Below are positions 25,996 through 35,300 of a stretch of 59,165 bases of DNA, piece after piece. A program made the position numbers and the translations under genes. Where the stretch lies: contig CAJUPF010000008.1 of NCBI GenBank assembly GCA_910588565.1, positions 1 to 59,165 on the forward strand. The letters are read 5' to 3'. A model generated the notes under the pieces. That model saw only the letters and a program-made list of their open reading frames with translations, was not told where the DNA came from and searched no databases. The stretch is from an uncultured Lachnospiraceae bacterium (GTDB lineage: Bacteria; Bacillota; Clostridia; Lachnospirales; Lachnospiraceae). Each line of letters opens with the position of its first letter. The stretch's first letter is position 1.

Positions 25996-26766
25996 CTACA
26001 CCTCAATCTCCACAATTTTCATTCCCAAAAACCATGCCGCACCATACAGCAGCAATGCCGCCGACATAATCCCGATTCCCAGCAGGTTTCCATACAGCCT
26101 GCCGATAAACTCCGGCGAAGTCGCCCGGAAAAACAATAGGATTCCAAGCGGCACGGCACACATAATTTTTTGCTCAAGGGCTTTTTCCGCCATCACAGTA
26201 TGGATTTCCTCTGACACTTCTATTTTGTCACAAATCCGGCTGATCGTCGTTGCGATGATATGGATAAAATCACCGCCGCCCCGTTTGGCATAACAGAAGA
26301 TTTCCACAAAATTTTCTATATCCTCGCTTCCGCTTTTTTTTGCAAAATCACTTAAAATATGTTCGATCGGCTCCTTTATCCCCAGCCGCTGCTCCATTGC
26401 GTCAAGCTGCTCAGCAAGAAGCGAATCCTCCCCATACAGCTGCCGGATATCCTGCAGCCCCGTTACAAATGCCCGTTCTATGGAATAGCCCGCGCAAAGC
26501 GCACCGCTTACGGCATATATATAATCCTTAAATTCCAGATTCAGCCGCCCCAGCGTCTTCTTTTGCCGGTGTTTTTGTAAAACCGCACCGGTCAGATAAA
26601 AGCTTGCCGGAAGGCTGCACATCCCCCATGGGGAATTGTAAAACAGCCCCGCCACAGCCCCGCTTACCCCAAAGGACACTGCCGTCTGCAGCAGCAGAAA
26701 TCTCAGTTTTAAAACCCTGCCGCCCGCCATTTTTCCCTGTGAAGCAGTTTGCCTGTTTTTTCCCAT
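25996..26766 (-). CDS. TadB-like pilus membrane platform protein
   Basis: A T2SSF-domain protein that with TadC forms the inner-membrane platform of the pilus machine. Two N-terminal membrane helices (about residues 24-62) are followed by a cytoplasmic helical domain (LKDYIYAVSGALCAGYSIERAF-like, GGGDFIHIIATTI), then a C-terminal membrane pair. Two starts are possible: ATG 26766 (256 residues, weak upstream GGGAGG at 15 nt) and ATG 26730 (244 residues, AGGGA 4 nt upstream). Both overlap the end of the TadA gene, so coupled translation is likely. Confidence 0.87.
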   Translation of the reverse strand: MGKNRQTASQGKMAGGRVLKLRFLLLQTAVSFGVSGAVAGLFYNSPWGMCSLPASFYLTGAVLQKHRQKKTLGRLNLEFKDYIYAVSGALCAGYSIERAFVTGLQDIRQLYGEDSLLAEQLDAMEQRLGIKEPIEHILSDFAKKSGSEDIENFVEIFCYAKRGGGDFIHIIATTISRICDKIEVSEEIHTVMAEKALEQKIMCAVPLGILLFFRATSPEFIGRLYGNLLGIGIMSAALLLYGAAWFLGMKIVEIEV

Positions 26767-27917
26767 CTGCCCTGTATCTTCCCTCCCTGCTCTCCTGTCT
26801 CCACAAACCGATATAGTACGTTTAACCGGATTTCTCCATCCACAACGCCGTTAAGCTCTGCGATTTCCAACACTTTCCGGCTCTTATCCCGCAGCCTTCC
26901 AAGGTGAATAAACAAATCTATCCCGGATGCAATCTGCCCCCGGATAGCGGACACCGGCAGCTCCATCCCTGTCAGAACCATAGTTTCCAATCGGCAGATC
27001 ATATCCCACGCACTGTTTGCATGTCCAGTCCCAAGACTGCCGGAATGACCCGTATTATTGGCGCTTAGGAGATCAATCGCTTCCGCCCCGCGGCATTCCC
27101 CGACGATCAGGCGGCTTGGCCGCATACGCAGCGCTGTTTTAATCAGATCCCGTATCTCAATTGATTTGACTCCCTCAAACCCCGCCGTTCTGGTTTCCAA
27201 ACGCACCAGATTTTCAATCCCGTTTAACTGCAGCTCTGCGGAATCTTCAATTGTAATAACCCGTTCCTCCTTTGGGATAAACTCAGATAACGCATTCAGA
27301 AACGTCGTTTTGCCAGAGCCTGTTCCTCCGGAAACAAATATGTTATATCCTGCTTTAACCAGTTTTTCCAAAAAAGCAGCGATTTCCTCTGACAAGGAAT
27401 CGTAGGCCAGCAGCCGTTCCATATTCATCGGTTCCCTCGAAAACTTCCGGATCGAAACAGACGAACCGTCCAGGGAAACCGGATGCAGCACAATATTGAC
27501 ACGGGAACCGTCAATTAGCCTGGTATCTACAATTGGAGACGCCTCATTTACCATGCGGTTTCCCCCGGCACAAATTGCCTGTATCAAATCCGCCAGCTCC
27601 TCTTCGCCGGAAAAAGTCTTGGAAAACAAATGCAGTTCTCCCGCCTTTTCATAGTAAATCCGAAACGGGCCGTTTACCAGAATCTCCGTTACTTCTTCAT
27701 CCTCAATCAACTCCTGCAGTACTCCGAATTTCCGGAATGACGCAAACAAATCTTTTGAAATCTGCGCACGCATCGGAAAAGACATCCGCACGCTTTTATC
27801 CAGCCTTCCCAGTTCCCGCTCAATGCAGTCCTGCAATTCCTGATCGGAAAGCTCTCTGCTGTGATCGAGTTCCCGCAGTATAGCGTCTTTTACTGTAAAA
27901 TAATAATCACTCTCCAC
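26709..27917 (-). CDS. tadA: TadA/CpaF-type secretion ATPase
   Basis: Hexameric traffic ATPase that powers pilin polymerisation. The 402-residue protein has Walker A SGGTGSGKTTFLNAL, the RVITIEDSAELQL Asp-box, Walker B RLIVGECRGAEA and the TGHSGSLGTGHANSA His-box. The start is GTG at 27917, because AUGGAGGGG gives a strong Shine-Dalgarno 8 nt upstream; upstream ATGs belong to the TadZ gene region. It overlaps the TadZ stop by 11 bp. Confidence 0.94.
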   Translation of the reverse strand: MESDYYFTVKDAILRELDHSRELSDQELQDCIERELGRLDKSVRMSFPMRAQISKDLFASFRKFGVLQELIEDEEVTEILVNGPFRIYYEKAGELHLFSKTFSGEEELADLIQAICAGGNRMVNEASPIVDTRLIDGSRVNIVLHPVSLDGSSVSIRKFSREPMNMERLLAYDSLSEEIAAFLEKLVKAGYNIFVSGGTGSGKTTFLNALSEFIPKEERVITIEDSAELQLNGIENLVRLETRTAGFEGVKSIEIRDLIKTALRMRPSRLIVGECRGAEAIDLLSANNTGHSGSLGTGHANSAWDMICRLETMVLTGMELPVSAIRGQIASGIDLFIHLGRLRDKSRKVLEIAELNGVVDGEIRLNVLYRFVETGEQGGKIQGRWEKTGKLLHREKWRAAGF

Positions 27918-28920
27918 TTGCTGCCCCTCCATACAGACATCTGCGGATATAGTCCCCCATTCCGCCATACAGGCTGTGCTCCAGAAGATTCCCGTCCGCT
28001 GCATAAGCTGCAGGCTCCGGCAGCAGCAGGCGGTTCATACGATCCGCCGTCTGCTCTCCCTCCCTGCCCAGATAATCCAAAAATTCTTCCATCCGGCAGC
28101 GGTTTAACATACCGTCTTTCCCCAGGCAGTAAAAACTGCCAAAAGCCGGGAGCATTTCCGCAAATCCCAGAAATACCATGCCAAAATCCACCATAACCAC
28201 ATCATATCCGCTGCGGTTTTTCAGCGCCATCAAAAGCTGTTCATACAGCGCCTTGGAAATTTCCGATAAATGCTCTGGATTGACTGCCGGAGGAATATAA
28301 TCAAAATTCCGGAAACTCCGGCGGATACGGTGCAGTCCCGCTGCAAAATCGTGCCCGTTCTGCATCATGCCATAGAGCAGATCGCCGATATCTTCCGTAC
28401 ACTCTGTCTTTGTCAGCTGATAAAAACCGCTGTGCTCCATCAGATTGACATACAATACCTTCCTCGTTTCTCCTAAAATCTGTGCCATTGTCATACCAAA
28501 CAGCACCTGATTCTCATGATGCACCGGAGAATAAATCCCGACAAGCTCCGCCGCATTCTCCTGGAACTGTATCTTCTCCTCCGCCTCTTCCTGCCAGAGC
28601 ATCGCCGATATCCGGCTGAGCAATTTCTCCGCCGACTGATACTTTGCTACCTGCAGACATCCCGTTTCCGGCGCTTCCTCTGTTCCTTCACAGAACCATA
28701 TTTTTTTCGCCTTCCCCGTATGCCCGTCCACTCTGTCCCAAAAAGGGGCTGTCATCACAACCGCGTTAAATTCCGCCCGCTCTTTGCAGGAAAGAAACGC
28801 CTCTGCCTTTGAAAACGTAAATACTTTAAAAAATACGTCCCGCTTTCGAATCAGATATGCTTTCAGCTGTTCTAAATACGCTCCTTCCTCGTCTAAAAAT
28901 GCAATTTTTAACTGAATCAA
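27907..28920 (-). CDS. TadZ/CpaE-like protein with degenerate P-loop
   Basis: A 337-residue protein with an N-terminal receiver-like domain (residues 1-110, LKIAFLDEEGAYLEQLKAYL) and a MinD/ParA-like domain, the architecture of TadZ/CpaE pilus-localisation proteins. The usual KGGxGKT loop is replaced by GIYSPVHHENQVLFGMTMA, so ATP binding is doubtful. A deviant Walker B-like VVMVDFGMVF is kept. The start is TTG with GAGGTG upstream. The position before tadA supports the call. Confidence 0.8.
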   Translation of the reverse strand: MIQLKIAFLDEEGAYLEQLKAYLIRKRDVFFKVFTFSKAEAFLSCKERAEFNAVVMTAPFWDRVDGHTGKAKKIWFCEGTEEAPETGCLQVAKYQSAEKLLSRISAMLWQEEAEEKIQFQENAAELVGIYSPVHHENQVLFGMTMAQILGETRKVLYVNLMEHSGFYQLTKTECTEDIGDLLYGMMQNGHDFAAGLHRIRRSFRNFDYIPPAVNPEHLSEISKALYEQLLMALKNRSGYDVVMVDFGMVFLGFAEMLPAFGSFYCLGKDGMLNRCRMEEFLDYLGREGEQTADRMNRLLLPEPAAYAADGNLLEHSLYGGMGDYIRRCLYGGAASGE

Positions 28921-28982
28921 CTATACACCTCACTTTTTTCTTTCCAATGATTCCGCCTTTCACATCTACTATGCAAAATAAA

Positions 28983-29015
28983 GGTAACAGTGAAGCCGGA
29001 AGGCTGAACAGTTAC
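28983..29015. repeat. Palindromic GTAAC-GTTAC element
   Basis: GGTAACAGTGAAGCC and GGCTGAACAGTTAC form an imperfect hairpin at the end of the A24 peptidase gene, between it and tadZ. Its first 13 nt recur as the reverse complement at 10524-10536, and GTTCAGCCTTCCGGCT recurs at about 42932-42947. It may act as a partial terminator inside the Tad operon. Confidence 0.55.
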
Positions 29016-29521
29016 AAATAAAGCGCCCAGATCGTTCCAACCAATACCGGAACAGAAAACGCATAAGAAAGCGCTTCCTCTTTATACGGCGGACAATACG
29101 GCTGCACGTTCCCGGTGCGCACAAAATCCCGAAAAAATTTCACACCATACCAAAGCCTCTGCCACCTTCTTTTATCGGCCGCCAAAAATAAAACCGCTCC
29201 TGCTCCTGCAGCCAGAAAACCATAAAACATGCATCGTAATAATTCCCAAATTGTAAGAAAACTGCCTATCATGGAAAATAATTTGATGTCGCCTGCCCCA
29301 AGGACACGCATTTGAAATAATAGATAAAAAAGAATCACAGGAACTGAAATGTTCCTAAGAAAATAGTACACGCCCCACATCTGGTATTCCAGTATCTGAA
29401 TTGCAATCCCAATCATAAGACCTGCAGCAATCAGTCTGTTGGAAATCCTGCCAGACCGGACGTCCTGTACCGCCGCCATACTCAGCAAAGCAAACAGCAA
29501 TACTAATCTGATACCTCCCAC
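29012..29521 (-). CDS. A24-family prepilin peptidase (TadV/CpaA-like)
   Basis: A 169-residue membrane aspartyl protease that processes Flp-type pilins. The catalytic aspartates are in AAVQDVRSGRISN and in the GxGD motif VLGAGDIKLFSMIG. Five to six hydrophobic segments are present. The start given is GTG at 29521; a GGAGGT lies just inside this frame, so a TTG at 29500 is an alternative. It heads the Tad cluster, which then runs without large gaps to the FHA gene. Confidence 0.85.
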   Translation of the reverse strand: MGGIRLVLLFALLSMAAVQDVRSGRISNRLIAAGLMIGIAIQILEYQMWGVYYFLRNISVPVILFYLLFQMRVLGAGDIKLFSMIGSFLTIWELLRCMFYGFLAAGAGAVLFLAADKRRWQRLWYGVKFFRDFVRTGNVQPYCPPYKEEALSYAFSVPVLVGTIWALYL

Positions 29522-29627
29522 TTACCTGATCCATCACCTCTTCTCTGTCTTTGATGTTTTGCATTATATCCTCTGTTCTCTCATTTGTCCAGAGGTTTCT
29601 GACAACTTTTGTATTTTTGTGAAATTT

Positions 29628-29900
29628 TCACAGCATATGATAAAAAACAATCCCGTAAAGCAGCGCAAAGCCGCCTGTACCAAGGCTTCCGACTGTCAAA
29701 AGACTAAGCGGGTTAATGCCGACCATTCCCTCGATCCCCAGTTCCGCCAGAGTCAGGTTGACAAAAAAAATCGCCATAGCCCCTACAATTGTACGCACCA
29801 GAAAATTTAAAACAATTTCTGCTTTTCGTCTTAATATTCCAATGACAAGCACCAGCACACAGATTCCTGCCATAATCAGCATACTTGTTTTGGTATCCAT
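29628..29900 (-). CDS. BofA-family protein (pro-sigma-K processing inhibitor)
   Basis: A 90-residue membrane protein with two or three hydrophobic segments. The signature GINPLSLLTVGSLGTGGFALLYGI is characteristic of BofA, which in Bacillus restrains SpoIVFB-mediated pro-sigma-K cleavage during sporulation. AAAGGAA lies 12 nt before the ATG. It is divergent from the YaaL-like gene, whereas in Bacillus yaaL and bofA are neighbours in the same direction (recR-yaaL-bofA). Confidence 0.88.
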   Translation of the reverse strand: MDTKTSMLIMAGICVLVLVIGILRRKAEIVLNFLVRTIVGAMAIFFVNLTLAELGIEGMVGINPLSLLTVGSLGTGGFALLYGIVFYHML

Positions 29901-30015
29901 ACGTTTTTACAGTTCCTTTGAACCTTTCTTGATACAATATATACTTTTTTTTGATAAATATGCCTTTTTTTGTATACTCTGCCTGTCTTCTGACTATAAT
30001 TTAAATAAACAGCAT

Positions 30016-30082
30016 GTAACTATACGGCCCTTGGCTTTATAGTTACAACAACTATCGTTCCATAACTGCGGCTGCTATGGAA
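30016..30082. repeat. Two hairpins in the bofA-yaaL intergenic region
   Basis: GTAACTATA and TATAGTTAC (9-bp perfect stem, 13-nt loop, 30016-30046) are followed by TTCCATA and TATGGAA (7-bp stem, 11-nt loop, 30058-30082). The first resembles the GTAAC/GTTAC palindromes elsewhere in the window. Both lie in the upstream region of the plus-strand gene. Confidence 0.5.
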
Positions 30083-30103
30083 TGGTAAGAAAGCGGGGAT
30101 GCT

Positions 30104-30355
30104 ATGAATCGGATTCTTGAAAACAGCATATTTGGCGACAAACGTTATGCACTGTTATTAGAGGATTTAGACCGGACCAAAGAGGATTTGGATTCTGCTT
30201 ATATGAAACTCTCTAACGTCATTGAACCGGATTTGATCGACTGCTATATCTATGAGGTGCAGTCTGTACAAATGCGCTACAAGTTTCTTTTAAGCCGGGT
30301 AAAACAAATAGAGGATTCTTACGCGAAGAATCCTCTGGAAGTTTCCGGTTCCTGA
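30104..30355 (+). CDS. YaaL-like (DUF2508) small protein
   Basis: An 83-residue helical protein resembling the DUF2508/YaaL family, which is linked to bofA in many Firmicutes. The central SAYMKLSNVIEPDLIDCYIYE matches the family's ANxxFxxVxDPxLID-type pattern. GGGG lies before the ATG. Its last 12 codons overlap the convergent fliS gene, and codons for EDSYAKNPL coincide with a strong hairpin that functions on the opposite strand. Confidence 0.8.
   Translation: MNRILENSIFGDKRYALLLEDLDRTKEDLDSAYMKLSNVIEPDLIDCYIYEVQSVQMRYKFLLSRVKQIEDSYAKNPLEVSGS
30310..30336 (-). terminator. Terminator of the flagellin-fliS operon inside yaaL
   Basis: AGAGGATTCTT and AAGAATCCTCT pair perfectly over 11 bp around a 5-nt loop, followed on the minus strand by ATTTGTTTT. 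The fliS stop codon overlaps the loop. The same bases are coding sequence of the convergent YaaL-like gene. Confidence 0.8.
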
Positions 30356-30795
30356 AATGTCTCTGTCAAATTATGCTTGCCGTATGTAATACCTGCATAT
30401 ACCTGCTGGGTATTCTGCATTAAGGGGTTGGAACGATCCTGCATGGCGGCTTCCGAAAAAGCTGCCTGCAGGTTCACAAGAACCTCTTTTGCCCCTTTTA
30501 ACTCATCCTGGCTCTTTTTCACAATAGCCTTCGCCATGGCTTCTTTTGCAAACACATACAGCGGATACAGTTCACCTGACACACTGTAGCTAAAGTCAAG
30601 CGTCTGTATCAGCCTGTCCACTCCGCGCTGCGCCCTGACGAGATTCTCGCGGAATCCCGTATAATCTGCAGACGCATACGCTGTTTCGGCATCTTCGATA
30701 TAGGCAAGTATAATATCATATGTTACCACAACCAGCCCGCCCCGGTTGGACTGGCTGATTCTCCTGGTAAAATTCTGTATCTGTTCCTGTCTCAT
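30319..30795 (-). CDS. fliS: Flagellar export chaperone FliS
   Basis: Binds the flagellin C-terminus and keeps it unfolded before export. The 158-residue helical protein starts RQEQIQNFTRRISQSNRGGLVVVTYDIILAYIEDAE, the FliS pattern in which LVVxxYDxxL is conserved. GAGGCGGG precedes the ATG. It lies 21 nt downstream of flagellin and shares its transcript. It is somewhat longer than Bacillus FliS (133 residues) because of a C-terminal extension. Confidence 0.88.
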   Translation of the reverse strand: MRQEQIQNFTRRISQSNRGGLVVVTYDIILAYIEDAETAYASADYTGFRENLVRAQRGVDRLIQTLDFSYSVSGELYPLYVFAKEAMAKAIVKKSQDELKGAKEVLVNLQAAFSEAAMQDRSNPLMQNTQQVYAGITYGKHNLTETFQEPETSRGFFA

Positions 30796-30816
30796 CGCTT
30801 CACCCGCCTCATGCGA

Positions 30817-32259
30817 TTACTGTAATAACTGAAGCACGGACTGCGGAATATCATTTGCCTGTGCCAGTACGGAAGTTGCCGCCTGCTGCAGCACAGTATA
30901 TTTTGTATATTCGGTCATTTCCGCTGCCATATCCGCATCCGAAATCCGTGAAATCGCCTGTGTCATATCCTCATTGGACGCATCCAGGCTTTCTACCGCG
31001 TATTCCAGACGGTTCTGGTACGCACCGACCGCCGAACGAACAGAGGAAACAATTTCAATCGACTTATCCAGCCTTGTAATCGCCTCATCTCCGCCTTTTA
31101 CCTTTGTCACATCAATTTCATCCAGATACAGCGTCGCCGCGGAAACCTCCGGAATCCGTACATCCATGGTCTGATGCTCGTTCGCGCCGATCTGTAATGT
31201 CATCGTCCCGATATCTGTAACCTCAATCTCCATATCCCCGGTCTTTCCGGCCTCTATCATAAAGTTCATTTCAAATCCGCCGATATCTGTAATTCTGGCT
31301 TTATTCCCATCCATCACAAGCGTCGCCTGCGCTCCAAAAGAGGAACCATCCGATAAATCCAGTTCGACATCCGCATCGTCGCCGTTAAACTGGATGTTCA
31401 TAACGTCCAGCCCAAGAAATGTCTTCAGATCATCGCTGCTGCACTGAATATCTATCATAGAGGAAGCGCCAAACTGATTGGATACAAACGCCAGGCTGTC
31501 CCCAAAATCAAATTCCTTTACAAGCCCCTCAAATCCTGCGGTAGTCGGATACTGGTCATAATCCTGTGGCGGCGGATTATTGACAATAAGCAGGCTTGCG
31601 TCCGCCTTCTCCGCGCCTTCGCGCAGCTTTTCAAATACGCTTTCCGCGCTCTCTCCCTGTGAAAACTTAATCTCAAATCCATTGATTACAACAGAGCCTT
31701 CCGGGATTGTGCCTGCAGTTGTCCTTGTCACAGCCGCGCCCTGTGTCGCAGCGCTGTTCACTGACAGTTTATAAGTTCCCGGTTTCACCGTATCGGAAAT
31801 CGCCATTCTGGAAATCCCGTCGCTGTAAACACGGGTATCGGACGTCCCGTCTAATAATTTCTTGGTGTTATACTCGGTATCTCTTGAAATACGATCTACC
31901 TCTTCCGCCAGAGATTCAATCTCTTCCTGCATCGCTTCCCGATCCTCTAACTGATTCGTATCTGTCGCAGCCTGTACGGACAGCTCCCGCATACGCTGCA
32001 GCATGGCTGTAATTTCTCCCAGAGCCGTATCTGCAATCTGCAGGACGCTGATACCGTTCGACGCATTCTGGGAAGCCTGGGACAGGCCGTCAATCTGCGC
32101 CTGCATCTTATTGCTGATCGCCATCCCGGCCGGATCGTCCTTTGCGTGGTTAATCTTCAGCCCTGAAGATAACCGTTCCATTGCGGCTGAGAGGCTGTTT
32201 TCCGTCTTCAGCAGCTGGGCGTTCGTAATTGTCGCCGCCATATTGTGGTTTACTTTCAT
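30817..32259 (-). CDS. Flagellin
   Basis: Structural subunit of the flagellar filament, 480 residues. The conserved N-terminal D0/D1 region (MKVNHNMAATITNAQL through SERLSSG-like MERLSSGLKINHAKDDPAGMAI) and C-terminal D1/D0 region (ISDADMAAEMTEYTKYTVLQQAATSVLAQANDIPQSVLQLL) flank a variable surface domain (about 145-395). The ATG at 32259 has GGAAGG upstream. A sigma-28-type promoter lies 75 nt upstream. The gene is followed directly by its chaperone gene fliS. Confidence 0.96.
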   Translation of the reverse strand: MKVNHNMAATITNAQLLKTENSLSAAMERLSSGLKINHAKDDPAGMAISNKMQAQIDGLSQASQNASNGISVLQIADTALGEITAMLQRMRELSVQAATDTNQLEDREAMQEEIESLAEEVDRISRDTEYNTKKLLDGTSDTRVYSDGISRMAISDTVKPGTYKLSVNSAATQGAAVTRTTAGTIPEGSVVINGFEIKFSQGESAESVFEKLREGAEKADASLLIVNNPPPQDYDQYPTTAGFEGLVKEFDFGDSLAFVSNQFGASSMIDIQCSSDDLKTFLGLDVMNIQFNGDDADVELDLSDGSSFGAQATLVMDGNKARITDIGGFEMNFMIEAGKTGDMEIEVTDIGTMTLQIGANEHQTMDVRIPEVSAATLYLDEIDVTKVKGGDEAITRLDKSIEIVSSVRSAVGAYQNRLEYAVESLDASNEDMTQAISRISDADMAAEMTEYTKYTVLQQAATSVLAQANDIPQSVLQLLQ

Positions 32260-32333
32260 TCTCTGCACCTTCCTGTTCGTCTGCATCCATGCTATGCTGC
32301 TACATCCCTGTAAAAAATCTTTTCCTGCACTCT

Positions 32334-32360
32334 ATATCGGTTTAAATTTCCAGTTTCTTA
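32334..32360 (-). promoter_or_regulatory. Sigma-28 (SigD) type flagellin promoter
   Basis: On the minus strand TAAG, a 15-nt spacer and ACCGATAT match the motility sigma factor consensus TAAA-N15-GCCGATAA closely. The promoter overlaps the last codons of the upstream DUF6240-like gene. Confidence 0.8.
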
Positions 32361-35300
32361 ACATGTTCAATAAAGCTCTTTGCAATTTTATAAAGCCTTG
32401 CCGTCTGTACTTCGTACATCTCTGCATCGGTCTGCTCCGTGTCGTCTGTACGGCTGAAATTCTTGGAAAATCTGGAAAAGTTTATACTTTCCACATAAGC
32501 TACCTGTATATCACCCTCCGTTTTGCCAAATGGCACAGAGGTATGCCCGGAGCCCTCCTCTTCCCCAAATTCCCGGATAAACTCCGGCATATTGGATTCC
32601 AGCAGCTGCTTCATCCTGGGATCATCGACCGCTACAAGGCCGGAAATGCCATTTTCCCTGGCTTCTATGCTGGCTGCTACCTTTCCGGTTTTCGCCGTTT
32701 CAAACATCACTTCTACCATGCCTTTTTTCTTCACGCCGCGGACAATTTTCAAAGAGATATTGGTAACTTCATCCCCTACCAGTACCGGAATGGTATATTC
32801 CTCATCCTGCGCCAGTTTTCCCGCAATGGAAATCTGGGTATTCATCAGCTTTAATTCCCGGATATCCATACTGGTGATGTGCTCGTCGTCCGCAAGCATT
32901 GTTTTCATGACATTTTCAGCTGTTTCCGCCAGGACTTCCTGGGCAGCCGCCATTTCTTTCGGCGTCTTCAGCGCATTTGCAAAACGCCCCAGAATCTCCT
33001 CTTTAATGCCTTCAAAATCCACCTGTTCTCCGGAGAACACGTCGTCGCTGTTGAACACCTGGGAAAATACCTGGCTGCGTCTGTTGATAAAGCGGTTCAC
33101 CGCCAGAATATTGCTCACGGTATTCGGAAGCTCGTAACGGGATAAAAACCGGTATACGTCTTCATCCGCAGCGGCAGCCTGTTTCAGTTCCTCTAACTGC
33201 TCTCTGGCATAAGCATCGTTCAGTTGATTCTCCTGCGCCGCCTCTTCTTTTGCATAATCCGCCAGCGCCTCTTTGAGCTGCTCCGGCGTATAGTTCTCCC
33301 AGTCAGGGCTTTCCAGAAGCTTTTGCATCGTAACCGGCGTCAATGTCTCCATAACATCCTTCATGCAGCCCGCCTGGTATGCCGTTTCAATCTGATCCGT
33401 AATGGATTTGGAATCACCCTGAACCGAATCCACACCTGCAAAATCATCGTCTACCGTATACTCCATTCCGCTCTTCTTTGCGCTCCGCACCGCCGTCAGC
33501 AGATTGCGCATGGTAAATTCCGCGCCCTGGCTGACAAGCGCACCAATAGCCGCGCCGTCTGTTTTTTCTATCTGATTCATCAGACGGTAGACACCGATAA
33601 ATGATTCCCGCTCCTGCGGTGAAATCCCATGATTCTGATCCAGCTTCCAAAGATACTCGCTAAACCGCTCCGTATCGGTATCATGTACCGTTTCCCGGAT
33701 AGCTTTTACCTGCTGGTTTAACTCCTCCAGATTCATATCCAAAGGATTGCTGCCCTGGCGGATCAGCTCCCGGACTGCTGCCGGAGTCAGATTGGAAAAT
33801 GTCCGCTGCACCTGCTCATCCGCGGCTTTCATCGTCAGTATCGATTCTTCATTGATTTCCAGGCTGTTATATGCCAGAATCCGCACTGCACGCTGGTTTG
33901 CCTCACTCGTTTCCAAGTTCAGATCCCGTAAAATATCATCCACATTGGCAAATGCCTTCTGAATGGAATCCCCCAGCTCCCGCCGCGGCGCCGTCATCAG
34001 CGTTTCATAGCTTTCTCCGGCTTTCTCCATTGCACTCTTTAACGCGCTTCCTGCTTCATGCAGGCCGTTTACCGTATCCAGGCGGTACCCGCGCATACCA
34101 AGGACATACGCCGGCATCTGTTTTAAATCGGAAACTTTCTGCGTTGTCTCTTCAAACAGTTCCGCCATAGAAGAAGACGCCGCTTTTTCACTTTCTCCCA
34201 GCAATGCCTTATAGTAGCTGTTCTCCTGCTCTTTCAACTGCTCCACCAGTTCCTCTAACGGTTTGGTATCGATCGAAATCCCTCGCTTTAACAGAGCCCG
34301 GTTTGCCTCCGTTGTCATTGCAAGACGGGTTTCTTCCAGCACACGCTTTGCTGTCAGCAGAGCCAGATTTTCATCTGCAGCCACAGATGCCTGTTGTCCC
34401 GTGCCACGCCCCGCTGCCGAAACCTCTGCGGATTCTGCGGCTTTTTGTACGCCGCGCCCTTCTGACGGAATCTCTGCGGATTCTGCGGCTTTTTGCGCTC
34501 CCTGCCTGCGGAGAGCCGCCGCCTGCTCCAGGTTTTCTATTGTAAGCTCCATATGGTTAGAAACCAGATAAGCAAGATCTTCATCGGAAGCGCCCGTAAC
34601 CACTTCAACCGCATGTTCCGCCTGGCCTTTTATCGTATATTCCGGCAGCAGCATAGCGTCCATCGGCCGCTCGCCTTCCGCAACCGCCTCCACAATCGCC
34701 GAAGCAATCTCGGCATCCTCCGCCGGCAGATTCAGCCCGGAAAGCTTCTGCATATAAGAAAAATTCTCCACGGTAAGCGCAATCCGGTTTCGGATCATCC
34801 ATGCTCCATCCGACAAAGTCTGCTCATTCACCTGAGAACCCGCCGCTGCAATCACCTGTTCCACCTGGCCTTTTATCGCTTCAAATGCAATTTCTTCCTC
34901 CTCCGGCAAAACCGCATTTCCCGAAAACTCCGCAAGATAAAGGTTTGCAATACTGGGATTCAGATGATTGTCCAGCATATACTTAATCGCATTCTTAGAC
35001 AAAGGCTGCAGCTCGCGCGCCTGCCCAAGAGCCTGAAATCCCTCGGTCATATTCTCTTCCGTCGCCGGAAGATCCGCGGCTTCAAAATAACGCTCCAGCT
35101 GGCTTGCCGCCGCAATGCTTCCGCTCAGTTCCTCCAACTGCTCCTTTGTCAGGCTGCCGCCCATATTGGAAACGTCCACTCCGGCCTTCGCCAGCTGCGC
35201 CTTAATCTCATCCGACACCGTGACAATCGTCTCGCTCCCTGTATTATGTATCGAAAATCCCTGCTCCTGCGCCTTTTTATAATCCTCCGGCGTCATCGTA

